A stretch of DNA of 62,444 nucleotides from DASYQD01 sp036005845 (GCA_036005845.1 DASYQD010000052.1:1-62444); one strand, 5' to 3'. Shown: positions 7,570 to 21,742, numbered from the stretch's first letter. Notes: generated from the sequence alone by a model not told the origin. Numbers and translations are program-made.

Positions 7570-9488
7570 TGGCCAGGCCCCAGCCGGTGACCAAGCCGGA
7601 TCCGGTGACCAAACCCAAAGCTCCCGGACCGTTGCGGGATGCCTGGGTGGGAGTGCCGGTGGCGCTGGTGCTGCTGTTGCTGCTCACCAGCTTCACCTTG
7701 CTGAGCTATCGCAACGGCACGCACCTGCTGCTCGACGAGCGCCGCGACGAGGCGGCGCTCGCGGCGCGTACGGTGGCGGACCGCGTCGGCGCGGGCGAGC
7801 TGCCGCGCGTCGGCGAGCTGCGCGCGATCCACCCGTCGGCGTTGCGGATCGTCGTCGCCGATGCGTCCTTGCGCGAGGTCGCCGTCGTCGGCGAGCCGCT
7901 CGACGGCGGCTTCGCGGCGCCGCTGCCGGGCGGGCGCCTGCCGAGCGAGGCGACGGCGGTGGGGCCGGGCAACGGCCTGGGCTCGCTCGTCGCCGCGTAC
8001 GCGCCGGTGTCCGGCGCGGGCGAGGGGCGCTGGGTGCGCCTCGACCTCGGCGAGCCGGTGCTCGCCGGCCAGCAGCGCGTGCTCGGCGTGCTGGTGTGGA
8101 CGACGCTCGGCGCCAGCACCGCCGTGCTGCTCTGGCTGGTGCTCTTCCTGCGCCAGCTCCTGCGGCCCTACGAGGCGCTGCTGCGCCGCGCCCGCGAGCT
8201 GGGCCCCGGCGACGTCGACGACGAGGGGGCGTTCCTGCTCTCGACCGTCGAACGCGCGCTGGCCGGTGCGCGCGGCGGCGAGGAGATGCGCGACGAGACG
8301 GCACCGCCCGCCGCGTCCGCGAAGGAGGGCGCCGATGACCTCGTGGTCCTCGAGCGCACGCTGACCAGCAGCCTCGAGAGCGGCCTCCTGCTGCTCGATC
8401 GCGACGCGCGCGTGCTGGCGCTCAACCCGGCGGGCGCCGCGCTCCTCGGTCCGGCGCCGCCGCCGCGCACGCCGCTCGCGGATCTGCTCGCCGCGCAACC
8501 CGAATTGCTGGCGCTGCTCGCGCCGGCGGTCGCCGCCGGCGAAGGTCTGCAGCGCCGCGAGTGCGACGTCTTCGCCGGCGACGAGGTCCGCCGCATCGGC
8601 CTCACCGTGACGCCGCTGCGCCGCCCGGGTCGCGAGGATGGGCTCGCCGGCGGCGAGCTGCTCGGCTATCTCGTCCTCTTCGCCGATCTCACGCAGAGCG
8701 AGCGCGAGGGGCAGCAGGCGCGCCTCGCCGAAAGCCTTGCCCACCTGGGCGAGCTGTCGGCCGGCGTCGCCCACGAGCTGCGCAACGGCCTCGCCACGCT
8801 CGGCGGCTACCTGACGCTGCTCGAGCGCGAGCTCGCGGCCGGCGCCGATGAACGCCGGGGCGAGCCCGGACCCGCGGGCGAGTACCTGGCCGAGCTGCGC
8901 GGCGAGACGCAGCGGCTGCAACGCGTGGTCACCGACTTCCTCGGCTTCACCCACCCGGGCACGGCGCGGCTCGTCGCCGTCGACCTCGCGGCGCTGGTGC
9001 GGCACGCGGCGGCCGACCCGGCGCTCGACGGCGCCGCGTTGCACATCGAAGCGACAGCGCACGAGGCCGGCGACAACGCCGCGACGGCGAACGAACGCGC
9101 GCCGGTCCTCGCCGGCGATCCGCAGCTCCTCGAGCGCGCGCTGCGCAACCTGCTGCGCAACGCGCTCGAGGCCCAGCAGCGCAGCGGCGCCACGACGCCG
9201 GTCGAGGTGGCCGCCGGCTGGCGCGACGAGCGTTTCGAGATCGCCATCCGCGACCGCGGCCCGGGCGTCTCGCCCGAGATGCGGCGCCGCCTCTTCCAGC
9301 CCTTCGCCACCGACCGACCCGGCGGCGTCGGCATGGGCCTCGCGCTCGCGCACCGCATCGTGGCGCTTCACGGCGGTACGCTGACCCTCGAGCCGCGCGC
9401 CGACGGCGGCACCACGGCGCGGGTCAGCTTCGGCAACGAGCTGTTCATGCCAGAGGGGCGGGCGGGGGCGCCCCCTGCACATCTTTGA
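7569..9488 (+). CDS. PilS/NtrB-like sensor histidine kinase with PAS domain
   Basis: 639-residue membrane histidine kinase. One helix near residues 22-40, a periplasmic sensor region, a second helix near 178-200, then a PAS-like segment, the HisKA dimerisation helix with the phospho-acceptor His in SAGVAHELRNGL, and a catalytic ATPase domain with N-box NLLRNALEA, G1 box DRGPGV and G2 box GVGMGLALAH. HELRN with Gly instead of Pro next is typical of NtrB-type kinases. The start overlaps pilD (TGATG). The likely partner is the sigma-54 response regulator encoded convergently at 9583-10980, which would make this the PilS of the prepilin genes. Confidence 0.88.
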   Translation: MARPQPVTKPDPVTKPKAPGPLRDAWVGVPVALVLLLLLTSFTLLSYRNGTHLLLDERRDEAALAARTVADRVGAGELPRVGELRAIHPSALRIVVADASLREVAVVGEPLDGGFAAPLPGGRLPSEATAVGPGNGLGSLVAAYAPVSGAGEGRWVRLDLGEPVLAGQQRVLGVLVWTTLGASTAVLLWLVLFLRQLLRPYEALLRRARELGPGDVDDEGAFLLSTVERALAGARGGEEMRDETAPPAASAKEGADDLVVLERTLTSSLESGLLLLDRDARVLALNPAGAALLGPAPPPRTPLADLLAAQPELLALLAPAVAAGEGLQRRECDVFAGDEVRRIGLTVTPLRRPGREDGLAGGELLGYLVLFADLTQSEREGQQARLAESLAHLGELSAGVAHELRNGLATLGGYLTLLERELAAGADERRGEPGPAGEYLAELRGETQRLQRVVTDFLGFTHPGTARLVAVDLAALVRHAAADPALDGAALHIEATAHEAGDNAATANERAPVLAGDPQLLERALRNLLRNALEAQQRSGATTPVEVAAGWRDERFEIAIRDRGPGVSPEMRRRLFQPFATDRPGGVGMGLALAHRIVALHGGTLTLEPRADGGTTARVSFGNELFMPEGRAGAPPAHL

Positions 9489-9522
9489 AAGATGAGGGGC
9501 AGGGGGACGGGGGGGACAGGGG
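9471..9522 (+). other. Long hairpin across the kinase stop plus G-quadruplex-like run
   Basis: CCCCCTGC-A-CATCTTT (9471-9486) pairs with AAAGATG-AGGG-GCAGGGGG (9488-9506) around the stop codon. It merges into G-tracts of 4, 5, 7 and 4 at 9496-9522 separated by 2-3 nt, which meets the pattern for a four-layer quadruplex. It lies between the convergent kinase and regulator genes and may act as a terminator or a REP-like element. No T-tract follows. Confidence 0.5.
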
Positions 9523-9582
9523 TGAAATGGACCTCCGGGAGGGGGTCGGGTGGGCGGCTGCAGCGGGCTCTGCCCGCGGGGG

Positions 9583-10980
<1,398 letters not shown>

Positions 10981-10982
10981 GC

Positions 10983-12386
10983 TCAGCGCTCCGCTGCTGC
11001 GGATCCTGGCGTGGGCGCGCCGCCGGCGCGCGCGGCGCGCACTGCCGCGACGAGCAGCGCATCGTCCGCCGGCGCGACCGTGCGCAGGTCGAGCAGCAAC
11101 CGGCCCTCGTGGATGTAGCCGACGACCGGCGGCTCGCCGTTCGTGCCGCCCAGACGCAGCCGTGCCAGCAGCTCGGCGTCGCCGGGCAGCGCGACGACGT
11201 CGCCGGGGATGGGCGCTTCGGGCGCCGCGCCGCCGCCGAGGAACGCATCGGCGGTGACGACGTCGCCGCCCACGGCCGCCGCCACCGCGGCGACGCGCCC
11301 CCGATGCGCCGCAGCGTCGGGCCACAAGCCGTCGAGCGGCAGCGGCGCGCCCGCGGCGTGGCGGCGCAGCACGCCGTCGAGCGCCGCATAGGCGAGCCGG
11401 CTCGGCCGCAGCGCGCGGTAGAGCGGGTGCTTGCGGCAGCGCGCGACGAGCTGCGCCTCGCCGAGCAGCAGACCGGCCTGCGGGCCGCCGAGCAGCTTGT
11501 CGCCGCTGCCGCAGACGAGGTGGGCGCCGGCGGCGAGCAGCTCGGCGATGCTCGCGTGGTCGGCGAGCTGCGGCTCGCGGCGTGGGCGCAGCAGACCGGC
11601 GCCCTCGTCGATCACCAGCGGCAGCTCGCGCTCGCGCGCCAGACCGGCGAGCGCCGCCGGCGTCACCCCGGCGGTGAAACCGACGATCTTGTAGTTGCTC
11701 GGGTGCACCTTGAGCAGCAGCCGTGTCGCCGGCCCGACGGCGCGGCGGTAGTCGTCGAGGCGCGTCTTGTTGGTGGTGCCCACCTCGACGAGCCGCGCGC
11801 CGGCGGCGGCGAGGATCTCGGGGATGCGGAACGAGCCGCCGATCTCCACCAGCTCGCCGCGCGAGACGACGACCTCTCCACCGGCAGCGAGCGTCGCCAC
11901 TGCCAGCACCAGCGCCGCCGCGTTGTTGTTGGCGACGAGCGCCGCCTCGGCGCCGGTGAGCAGGCGCAGCAGCCGCTCGGCGCGGCGGTTGCGGTCGCCG
12001 CGGCGACCGGAGTCGAGCTCCATCTCGAGATCGCAGGCGGCGTCGAGCAGCGCCGGCAGCGTCACGGCCACTTCCGGCGGCATCGGCGCGCGTCCGAGGT
12101 TGGTGTGCAGCAGCACGCCGGTGGCGTTGAGCACGCGTCGCAGAGGCGGCCCCAGCGCCGCCTCGACCAGCTCGCGCACGCGCGCCGGCAGCGCCTCGAC
12201 CGCCGCGGCGTCCACGCCGCCGTCCGCCGCCGTCTCGTCGCGTAGCGCCTGGAGCGCCGCCCGCGCTTGGACCGTTACGACGGCCCTTCCGTATAATCCG
12301 ACGAGCCTCTGCACCTCCGGCGACGCCAGGAGGCGATCGACGGAAGGGAGCCGGCGGCGCGGATCGGCGGCCTGCTGCGACGGCAT
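10983..12386 (-). CDS. selA: L-seryl-tRNA(Sec) selenium transferase (selenocysteine synthase)
   Basis: 467-residue PLP enzyme that converts Ser-tRNA(Sec) to Sec-tRNA(Sec) with selenophosphate in the cytoplasm. Family hallmarks: an N-terminal helical domain, RRVLNATGVLLHTNLGRAP, the EMELDSGRRGDR segment, and the PLP-binding lysine in CGSGDKLLGGPQAG. Length is normal for bacterial SelA. It shows that the genome uses selenocysteine; selB, selC and selD are not in this window and no in-frame UGA gene was noticed. Unusually, the next gene in the operon is the sigma-54 regulator rather than selB. Confidence 0.95.
   Translation of the reverse strand: MPSQQAADPRRRLPSVDRLLASPEVQRLVGLYGRAVVTVQARAALQALRDETAADGGVDAAAVEALPARVRELVEAALGPPLRRVLNATGVLLHTNLGRAPMPPEVAVTLPALLDAACDLEMELDSGRRGDRNRRAERLLRLLTGAEAALVANNNAAALVLAVATLAAGGEVVVSRGELVEIGGSFRIPEILAAAGARLVEVGTTNKTRLDDYRRAVGPATRLLLKVHPSNYKIVGFTAGVTPAALAGLARERELPLVIDEGAGLLRPRREPQLADHASIAELLAAGAHLVCGSGDKLLGGPQAGLLLGEAQLVARCRKHPLYRALRPSRLAYAALDGVLRRHAAGAPLPLDGLWPDAAAHRGRVAAVAAAVGGDVVTADAFLGGGAAPEAPIPGDVVALPGDAELLARLRLGGTNGEPPVVGYIHEGRLLLDLRTVAPADDALLVAAVRAARAGGAPTPGSAAAER
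12267..12297 (+). promoter_or_regulatory. Possible sigma-70 promoter antisense to selA
   Basis: A perfect TATAAT at 12292-12297 has TTGGAC 19 nt upstream at 12267-12272. It lies inside the 5' part of selA on the opposite strand and could drive the gene at 12424 with a leader of about 120 nt. Confidence 0.3.
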
Positions 12387-12398
12387 GGCGTGCCGGTG

Positions 12399-12404
12399 AT
12401 TCTA
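12399..12404 (-). promoter_or_regulatory. -10-like hexamer before selA
   Basis: Read on the minus strand, TAGAAT ends 12 nt before the selA ATG, so the leader would be only about 5 nt. Same pattern as before other genes in the window. Confidence 0.4.
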
Positions 12405-12423
12405 AAGCGACCCACCATCCCGC

Positions 12424-13236
12424 ATGCCGCCGCCCCCGCGCCCACCCGCCGGCCGACCCGGAGCTCCCGTCGGCAATCCCGCCTTCGGCCGGCCGCCGGT
12501 CGCGCGTCCCGGCGCCGCCAATGCGGGCGCCGCGAAGCCCGGTGCCGGCAAGCCCGGTGCCGTCGGCAAGTCCGGCGCGCCGCAGCCCAACGGTCGTCCC
12601 GGTGCGCCGGGCCGCCCCGCCATTCCCGCGCGCCCCGGCACACCCGCGCAGGCCGCGCGCGCCGCCGAAGAGGAATCGCTCGAGCCCCGCTTCGACCGCG
12701 TCGCCCGCCGCATCCAGCAGCTCAAGGTGGAGTACAACCGTTTCTTCGCCGGCGACTTGCCGCAGCCGCCCACCGCTCTGGTCGACGAGATCGAGGCGGA
12801 GATGCGGCGGCTGCGCGCCATCAACATGCGGCGCAGCGTCGACGCTTTCCGCTTCAGCGCCATCGAGGCGCAGCTCCACAGCTACTCGGAGATGTACGCG
12901 CGCCGCGTGCGCACCGCCGAAGAGGGTAAGGTGGCACCGCGCCGCCCGAGCCACCCGGCGATGACGCCGATCCGCCACGACGCCGATGCCGGCATCGTCG
13001 TCACGCAGCGCCTGGAGGGCGATGCGGTGGAGGCGCTCTTTGCCGGGCTCGTACAACGCAACGGCAAGGCCCCGACGATGGACCTCGACACCTTCCGCGA
13101 CTACCTGCAGCGCCAGCTGGCGCAGATCCGCGACAAGACCGGCTGCGAGGCGGTGCAGTTCCGCGTCGCCACCGAAGAAGGCAAAGTGAAGCTCAAGGCC
13201 AAGCCCGTCGGTGCCGCCGCCGGGGCGAGCCAGTGA
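12424..13236 (+). CDS. Conserved protein with Ala/Pro/Gly-rich N-terminus (MXAN_5187-like C-terminus?)
   Basis: 270 residues. The first 75 or so are low-complexity Pro/Ala/Gly with basic residues and are probably unstructured. The rest is helical: a coiled-coil-like stretch (about residues 80-160: RIQQLKVEYNRFFAG, then EIEAEMRRLRAINMRRSVDAF), followed by a second small domain (about 185-260: TFRDYLQRQLAQIRDKTG, then VQFRVATEEGKVKLKAK). It resembles, from memory, proteins labelled MXAN_5187 C-terminal domain in myxobacteria and acidobacteria; no biochemical role is known to me. It lacks a signal peptide or membrane segment, so it is probably cytoplasmic. It lies just upstream of the TPR gene on the same strand. 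Confidence 0.6.
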   Translation: MPPPPRPPAGRPGAPVGNPAFGRPPVARPGAANAGAAKPGAGKPGAVGKSGAPQPNGRPGAPGRPAIPARPGTPAQAARAAEEESLEPRFDRVARRIQQLKVEYNRFFAGDLPQPPTALVDEIEAEMRRLRAINMRRSVDAFRFSAIEAQLHSYSEMYARRVRTAEEGKVAPRRPSHPAMTPIRHDADAGIVVTQRLEGDAVEALFAGLVQRNGKAPTMDLDTFRDYLQRQLAQIRDKTGCEAVQFRVATEEGKVKLKAKPVGAAAGASQ

Positions 13237-13276
13237 GCGGCCAACCCAATCCATAGAGCGGCTACTCCAATCCATA
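13235..13276 (+). repeat. Two tandem copies of a 21-bp sequence
   Basis: GAGCGGCCAACCCAATCCATA (13235-13255) is followed without a gap by a copy differing at three positions (13256-13276). The first copy overlaps the stop codon of the preceding gene, and the second ends just before the ribosome site of the TPR gene. Confidence 0.8.
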
Positions 13277-13287
13277 AGGAATCGCGT

Positions 13288-14271
13288 GTGCGCAAGCTGC
13301 CGATGAAGATCCGCCTGCTCGTCTTGCCCGTCCTTGCCGTCGTCGCCCTCGCGGCGCTCGCCAAGGCCGCCGTGCCGCCTCCCAACCTCGACCGCGCGAT
13401 CGCGGCGCAGAAGGCGCTGGCGCAGAAGCAGCCCACCGCGCAGGTGTGGAACGACCTCGGCAACCTGCTGCAGCTCGCCAACCGCGTCGACGACGCCCGC
13501 GACGCCTACGAGCACGCGCTCGCGCTCGACGCCAAGATGGTGAGCGCGCACTACAACCTCGGCCTGCTGCTGCGCCAGGCGGGCGCGGAGCGCAAGGCGA
13601 TAGACCACTTCCGGCAGGTCATCGAGATCGCGCCCGGCGACGCCTGGGCCTGGTTCCAGCTCGGCGCGCTGTACGAGGCGCGCGGCGCCGAGCGGCCGGC
13701 CGTCGACGCCTACGCGCACGCCTACGCGCTCGACCCGCGCCTCTCGTTCGGCGACGTCAACCCGCAGGTGATCGACAGCAAGCTCACCACGCAGTCGCTG
13801 CTGCGAGCGCAGAACGAGCGGCCGGCGGCCACCGAGGCGCCGCGCGCCTACGAAGACCCGCGCCACATCGCCAAGCTGCTGCTGCCGCCGCAGACGCCTG
13901 CCGGCGCGACGCCAGCGGCGACGCCGGCGCCGTCCGCTGCTCCCGACGTCGCGGCGGCCACGGCGGCGGGCGCCAAGCCAGGGCTCGCTACCGGCCAGCA
14001 GGTGCTCGGCCCGCAGGACCTCCGCGCCGGCAGCAAGGCGGGCGGTCTCACCCGCCCCGGCCAGGGCTCGACCGGCATGCAGCAGGCGCCCAACCCGGCG
14101 TACAGCGACCTCCTCCGCCAACAGCTCGAGCTGCAGCAGGAGCAGCAGCGCCAGATGGAAGAGAACGGCAGCGCTCCTCCCGCGGAGGCGACGCCGGAAG
14201 GCATCTACGTCCCCGGGGTGCGCAGCAGCGGGCAGCTGAACCTGACGCTCGAGGAGTGGCAGCCGAGCTAG
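13288..14271 (+). CDS. Secreted or membrane-tethered TPR protein
   Basis: 327-residue protein with an N-terminal hydrophobic segment (about residues 7-27, ending AKAA) that looks like a signal peptide or anchor. Three TPR repeats follow (about residues 40-145: AQVWNDLGNLLQLANRVDDA, SAHYNLGLLLRQAGAERKA, AWAWFQLGALYEARGAERPA). The C-terminal half is low-complexity Ala/Pro/Gln with a QLELQQEQQRQMEE coiled coil. The start is the GTG at 13288, with AAGGA 8 nt upstream. It is presumably a scaffold in the periplasm; partners are unknown. It converges with the membrane protein at 14293. Confidence 0.75.
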   Translation: MRKLPMKIRLLVLPVLAVVALAALAKAAVPPPNLDRAIAAQKALAQKQPTAQVWNDLGNLLQLANRVDDARDAYEHALALDAKMVSAHYNLGLLLRQAGAERKAIDHFRQVIEIAPGDAWAWFQLGALYEARGAERPAVDAYAHAYALDPRLSFGDVNPQVIDSKLTTQSLLRAQNERPAATEAPRAYEDPRHIAKLLLPPQTPAGATPAATPAPSAAPDVAAATAAGAKPGLATGQQVLGPQDLRAGSKAGGLTRPGQGSTGMQQAPNPAYSDLLRQQLELQQEQQRQMEENGSAPPAEATPEGIYVPGVRSSGQLNLTLEEWQPS

Positions 14272-14284
14272 AGCGCGAACCCGC

Positions 14285-14306
14285 CGGTCGGCTCATCTGC
14301 CGGCCG
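14285..14306. terminator. Hairpin between convergent genes
   Basis: CGGTCGGC, a 6-nt loop and GCCGGCCG form an 8-bp stem with one G-T pair, spanning the gap between the TPR gene and the stop of the membrane protein gene. No T-tract is present, so the terminator role is tentative. Confidence 0.35.
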
Positions 14307-16038
14307 AGAGCTCGAGGCGGCGGCGCGCCAGCCACTTCGCCCATGGGGTCGCCGGCTCGATCAAGAGCCGCCGGCGCCACCGCTCGAGGCGCGATGCCGT
14401 GGGCAGTGGAGCGGCCGATGCGAACCCCGGCGGCACGCGAAGGGGATCGACGATCGCGGGCGGCAGCGCGGCGGCGCGCGCATAGGTGCCGGTGCGCGGC
14501 TGCCCCGCGAGGATGATGACCTTGCCGGGGACGAGCAGCTTCTGCGGACAGGGCATGCCGGCGCTGATGCCGCCGCAGGGCAACCCGCGCATCCGGCAGC
14601 GCAGGCCCGCCGGCTCGACCTCGCACGTGGTGCCGCGCTCCGCCGATGCCAGCGTGGTCCGCTCCAGGACGCGCGGTTCGTCGTAGAGCAGCGCGCCCCA
14701 CACCGCCGCGAGGTACGGCGCCTGCGTGGCGGCGAAACGAGCGTGCGGAATGTCCACCAGCACGAGCTGGGTGTCGTCGGGCAGCCGCGGGCACGCCGCG
14801 ACGATGGAGGCGAGCTCGGCCCGCTGGTCGAGCCAGAGGCTGAAGAAGTAGTCCTGCCGTTCGAGCCCGCCCCACAGGCCGAGGAATGTGAAGCCACCGA
14901 CGAGCGCGCACGCGCCGATGCGGGCGGGCCGCCCATGTTGCAGCAGCGCCGCGGCGATCAGAGCGAGGAACATCGACGCCCACACTCGCGACAGCAGGTG
15001 GGTCCGGAAGTGGATGTCGGCGAGCTGGACGAAGGTCGTCGGGCCGTTGGCGACGAGGAGAAGGACGCCGAGCGCGCCGGCGGCGACGAGAGCGCGGCGA
15101 CGATCGAAGGCGCCGGCGGTCGTCGCCTGCGGGCGCGACCACCACCCGAGCGCCAGCAGCGCCGCCGCTGCCGCGACGGCGACCGCGACCACCGGCGGTA
15201 GCAGCGGGCGCGGTGGCGCGTACCACGAAGTCCGCCGCACCCACTTCCAGGCCGCGAAGTTGAAGACGAGCTGGCCGGCGACCTGCCGCAGCGCTCCTTG
15301 GCGCGGCACCTGGACCGCCGCCCGCGCGTAGGGGCCGCGCAGGAAGGCGGCGAAGGCCACCAGGTAGGGCAGCGCCGCGGCCATCCACACGGCCGACAAC
15401 ACGAACGCGCGCCGCCGTTGCTCGCGCGGGGCGACGAGCGCCAACCACGCGAGCGCCAGCGGGAAGGTCAACGCCGCGACGTCGATCGTCCACAGGCTCA
15501 GCAGCAGCAGCGCCGTCGAGAGGAGGAGCATCCACCACCTCCCCGCCCGCACGTAGACGTGAGCGGCCAGGAAGGCGGCGAGGAAGAAGGCGACGCTCTG
15601 TTGGTAGCCGAGGCCGACGAGGCTGCCGGTGAGGAAGTCGCTCGACGCGGTGGCGACGAGCAGCGCGGTGGCGGCGCCGGCCGCCTCGCCGCCGGGTAGG
15701 AGACGGCGGCCCAGCGCGCCGGCGAGCAGCGCGGTCGCCAGCCAGGAGCCGAGCAGCATCGCTTGCAGCGTGCGCAACGGGTCCGGCGTCTCGACCGCGA
15801 GCGAGTCGTCGAGCAGCGAGAGCTTGCGCGTCGGCGCTTCGCCGATGGCGTGCAGGCGCTGGTGCCACGGGCGGTCGTGGAGAACGCGCGCGTTGTGCAG
15901 CGCCGCGGCGTCGTCCTGGAGGAGCCCGCGGTCGAAGAGCAGGAGGCCCGCGGTCAGGAAGCCGAGCAGCGCGACGACCGCCACGCCCGCGGCCGCCGAA
16001 TACCCGGCGCGCACGGCTCGACGCCACGATCGCTCCAT
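14293..16038 (-). CDS. Polytopic membrane protein of unknown function
   Basis: 581-residue protein with about ten hydrophobic helices between residues 15 and 420, followed by a soluble extracytoplasmic tail. The first loop has LLQDDAAALHNARVL followed by His/Arg residues, similar in position to the acidic loop of GT-C glycosyltransferases, but no family motif is complete. The tail contains several cysteines (RGTTCEVEPAGLRCRMRG, GLPCGG). The ATG at 16038 is preferred over the longer open frame because the upstream part translates a short DNA repeat array at 16041-16090. It is divergent from the kinase gene at 16187. Confidence 0.65.
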   Translation of the reverse strand: MERSWRRAVRAGYSAAAGVAVVALLGFLTAGLLLFDRGLLQDDAAALHNARVLHDRPWHQRLHAIGEAPTRKLSLLDDSLAVETPDPLRTLQAMLLGSWLATALLAGALGRRLLPGGEAAGAATALLVATASSDFLTGSLVGLGYQQSVAFFLAAFLAAHVYVRAGRWWMLLLSTALLLLSLWTIDVAALTFPLALAWLALVAPREQRRRAFVLSAVWMAAALPYLVAFAAFLRGPYARAAVQVPRQGALRQVAGQLVFNFAAWKWVRRTSWYAPPRPLLPPVVAVAVAAAAALLALGWWSRPQATTAGAFDRRRALVAAGALGVLLLVANGPTTFVQLADIHFRTHLLSRVWASMFLALIAAALLQHGRPARIGACALVGGFTFLGLWGGLERQDYFFSLWLDQRAELASIVAACPRLPDDTQLVLVDIPHARFAATQAPYLAAVWGALLYDEPRVLERTTLASAERGTTCEVEPAGLRCRMRGLPCGGISAGMPCPQKLLVPGKVIILAGQPRTGTYARAAALPPAIVDPLRVPPGFASAAPLPTASRLERWRRRLLIEPATPWAKWLARRRLELSAGR

Positions 16039-16040
16039 GC

Positions 16041-16090
16041 CTGGTCTCGCCCCCGGGACTGGTCTCGCCCCCGACCTGGTCTCACTCTCG
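16041..16090 (+). repeat. Three direct copies of a 15-bp motif
   Basis: CTGGTCTCGCCCCCG occurs at 16041-16055 and 16059-16073, and a diverged copy, CTGGTCTCACTCTCG, at 16076-16090. The array lies immediately upstream of a start codon in the divergent intergenic region. Confidence 0.75.
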
Positions 16091-16186
16091 AAAACCGCGT
16101 CCTCGTTTCCCGTGTTTTCCAGATGACGTAGCGATATCGTCGCATCAAACGACCTGTCGAAGCCGGCCGCCGCCGCAACGAGCGCC

Positions 16187-20308
<4,122 letters not shown>

Positions 20309-20319
20309 GGGTCATCCCC

Positions 20320-20814
20320 ATGAACGCGAGCTGGCTTCATTCGCTCCTCGGCCGCCGCTTCCGGAAGCTGAGCCCGGCCCTCGCGGTGCTCTTCGTCCTC
20401 GGCTGCCACGACTCGCCCACCGAAGTGCGGGGCGAGGTCTCGTTCCAGAACGTGACCAAAGCCAAGCTCGTGCCGCGCGTCGGTCCCGACGTGCGCGAGG
20501 TCGTGCGCGACCAGGCACGCTGGGAAGAGGTGTGGCGCGAGCTCTACGATGGCGCCGGTCCGCCGCGGCCGCAGATCGACTTCCGGCGCGAGATGGCGAT
20601 CGTCGCCACCGCCTCGCTCACCTGCTTCGGCGACGTCGAGGTCGAGTCCGTCGAGCGCGACCGCGACGGCGTGCTGGTCAAGATCGCCGACGCCGGCCCG
20701 GCGCCGCTGTGCCTCTGCTTCGCCGCCGAGTACGTCTTCCAGGTCGTCCGCGCCACCCGCGTCGACGGCCCGGTGAGCTTCGCCGTGCGCACGACGCCGC
20801 CGCGCTGCGGCTGA
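20320..20814 (+). CDS. PrcB-like lipoprotein
   Basis: 164-residue predicted lipoprotein: a basic start, a hydrophobic core and lipobox VLGC place the lipidated Cys near residue 28. The mature part contains REVVRDQARWEEVWRELY and PQIDFRREMAIVA, the pattern of the PrcB C-terminal domain family (named from a treponemal protease complex), plus three further cysteines in PLCLCF and RCG. It may be a protease accessory or inhibitor-like protein in the envelope; this is a family-level inference. The ATG at 20320 is preceded by GAGGTGAGG. A GTG 15 nt upstream overlapping the kinase stop is an alternative. It converges on the GntR gene. Confidence 0.7.
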   Translation: MNASWLHSLLGRRFRKLSPALAVLFVLGCHDSPTEVRGEVSFQNVTKAKLVPRVGPDVREVVRDQARWEEVWRELYDGAGPPRPQIDFRREMAIVATASLTCFGDVEVESVERDRDGVLVKIADAGPAPLCLCFAAEYVFQVVRATRVDGPVSFAVRTTPPRCG

Positions 20815-20817
20815 GCG

Positions 20818-20839
20818 GCCTTCACGGCGCCGCGAAGGC
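20818..20839. terminator. Hairpin between convergent genes
   Basis: GCCTTC pairs with GAAGGC around a loop that itself holds the palindrome GGCGCC. It spans the end of the lipoprotein gene and the last codons of the GntR gene. No T-tract, so low confidence. Confidence 0.3.
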
Positions 20840-21742
20840 GGCGATGTTGGCCTGCACGACGAAGGCGAGGATCTGCCGCGCCGACTCGCGCGAGAAGCCG
20901 CGTTGCGGCAGCGCCCGCGCCAACAGGGGATGGCCGGCGAGCCGGCGCCGCGCGCTCGGCATCACCATCACCGCCGCGTCCGCAGGAATGGATTCCAGCG
21001 CGTCACGGCCAAGCGTCAGGTGGCGCAGGTTCGCCGCCGCTCCCGGCTCGTCGCCCCAGATCGCACGCGCTTTGGTTTCCCAGCGCGGATCGACGCCGAC
21101 GAAGTAGATCGGCCCTTTCAGGAGCAACGCGGCGATCTCGCGCCGCTGCGCTGAGTCGAGGGTGACGAGCACATAGGGTTTCGCGAGGTCCATCGCCAAG
21201 CGGCGCACCTCGCCGGCGTGATGGCTGGTGGAGACGAGGAGGTCGACGCCGCGCAGCGACGGCGCGTGCGCGTCGACCTGCTCGAGATCCACTTCGACGG
21301 CCTCGATACCGTAACGCTCGCGCAGCTCCTCCGCCATCGCCTCGCGTTGGTCCTCGTTGCATTCGAGGCAGGCGGCGCGCAGATGCACCGTCTGCAGGCA
21401 GCGCCGCGCGCGCTCGGGGAAGCCCTGCGCCGGCGCGCCGATGGCGACGTCGTCGACGAGCTGGTTGACGAGCCGGGTCGCGAACCCTGCCAGGTACGGC
21501 ACCGACGCCGGGCTCGGCGCCGCGCCGCCGATGAAGATGCCGGCGCGCGGCCGGATCTCGATGAGGCCTTCGCGCTCGAGGGCGCGGGCGGCGGCAACCA
21601 CCACGCGGTAGTCGGTGCCCAGCGCCTTGGCGGTCTCGCGCGCGCTCGCCAGCCGCTCGCCGGGATGCAGGAGTCCCAGGTGCAAACCGCTGGAGACGCG
21701 GTGCCTCAGCGCCTGCTGGATCTCCTCGCGGCGGCGGGTCAT
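20822..21742 (-). CDS. GntR-family transcriptional regulator with ligand-binding-like C-terminus
   Basis: 306 residues. An N-terminal winged helix (about residues 4-70) has the GntR pattern LHPGERLASARETAKALGTDYRVVVAAARALEREGLIEIRPRAG. The remainder is not an FCD or UTRA domain by eye. It contains LVSTSHHAGEVRRLAMDL and PYVLVTLD, reminiscent of periplasmic-binding-protein-like sensing domains, and four cysteines or acidic residues in RAACLECNEDQRE. The ligand is unknown. It is divergent from the secreted helical protein at 21895, which it may control; GTCAG and CTGAC half-sites 7 nt apart lie in the shared region at 21790-21806. Confidence 0.75.
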   Translation of the reverse strand: MTRRREEIQQALRHRVSSGLHLGLLHPGERLASARETAKALGTDYRVVVAAARALEREGLIEIRPRAGIFIGGAAPSPASVPYLAGFATRLVNQLVDDVAIGAPAQGFPERARRCLQTVHLRAACLECNEDQREAMAEELRERYGIEAVEVDLEQVDAHAPSLRGVDLLVSTSHHAGEVRRLAMDLAKPYVLVTLDSAQRREIAALLLKGPIYFVGVDPRWETKARAIWGDEPGAAANLRHLTLGRDALESIPADAAVMVMPSARRRLAGHPLLARALPQRGFSRESARQILAFVVQANIAAFAAP

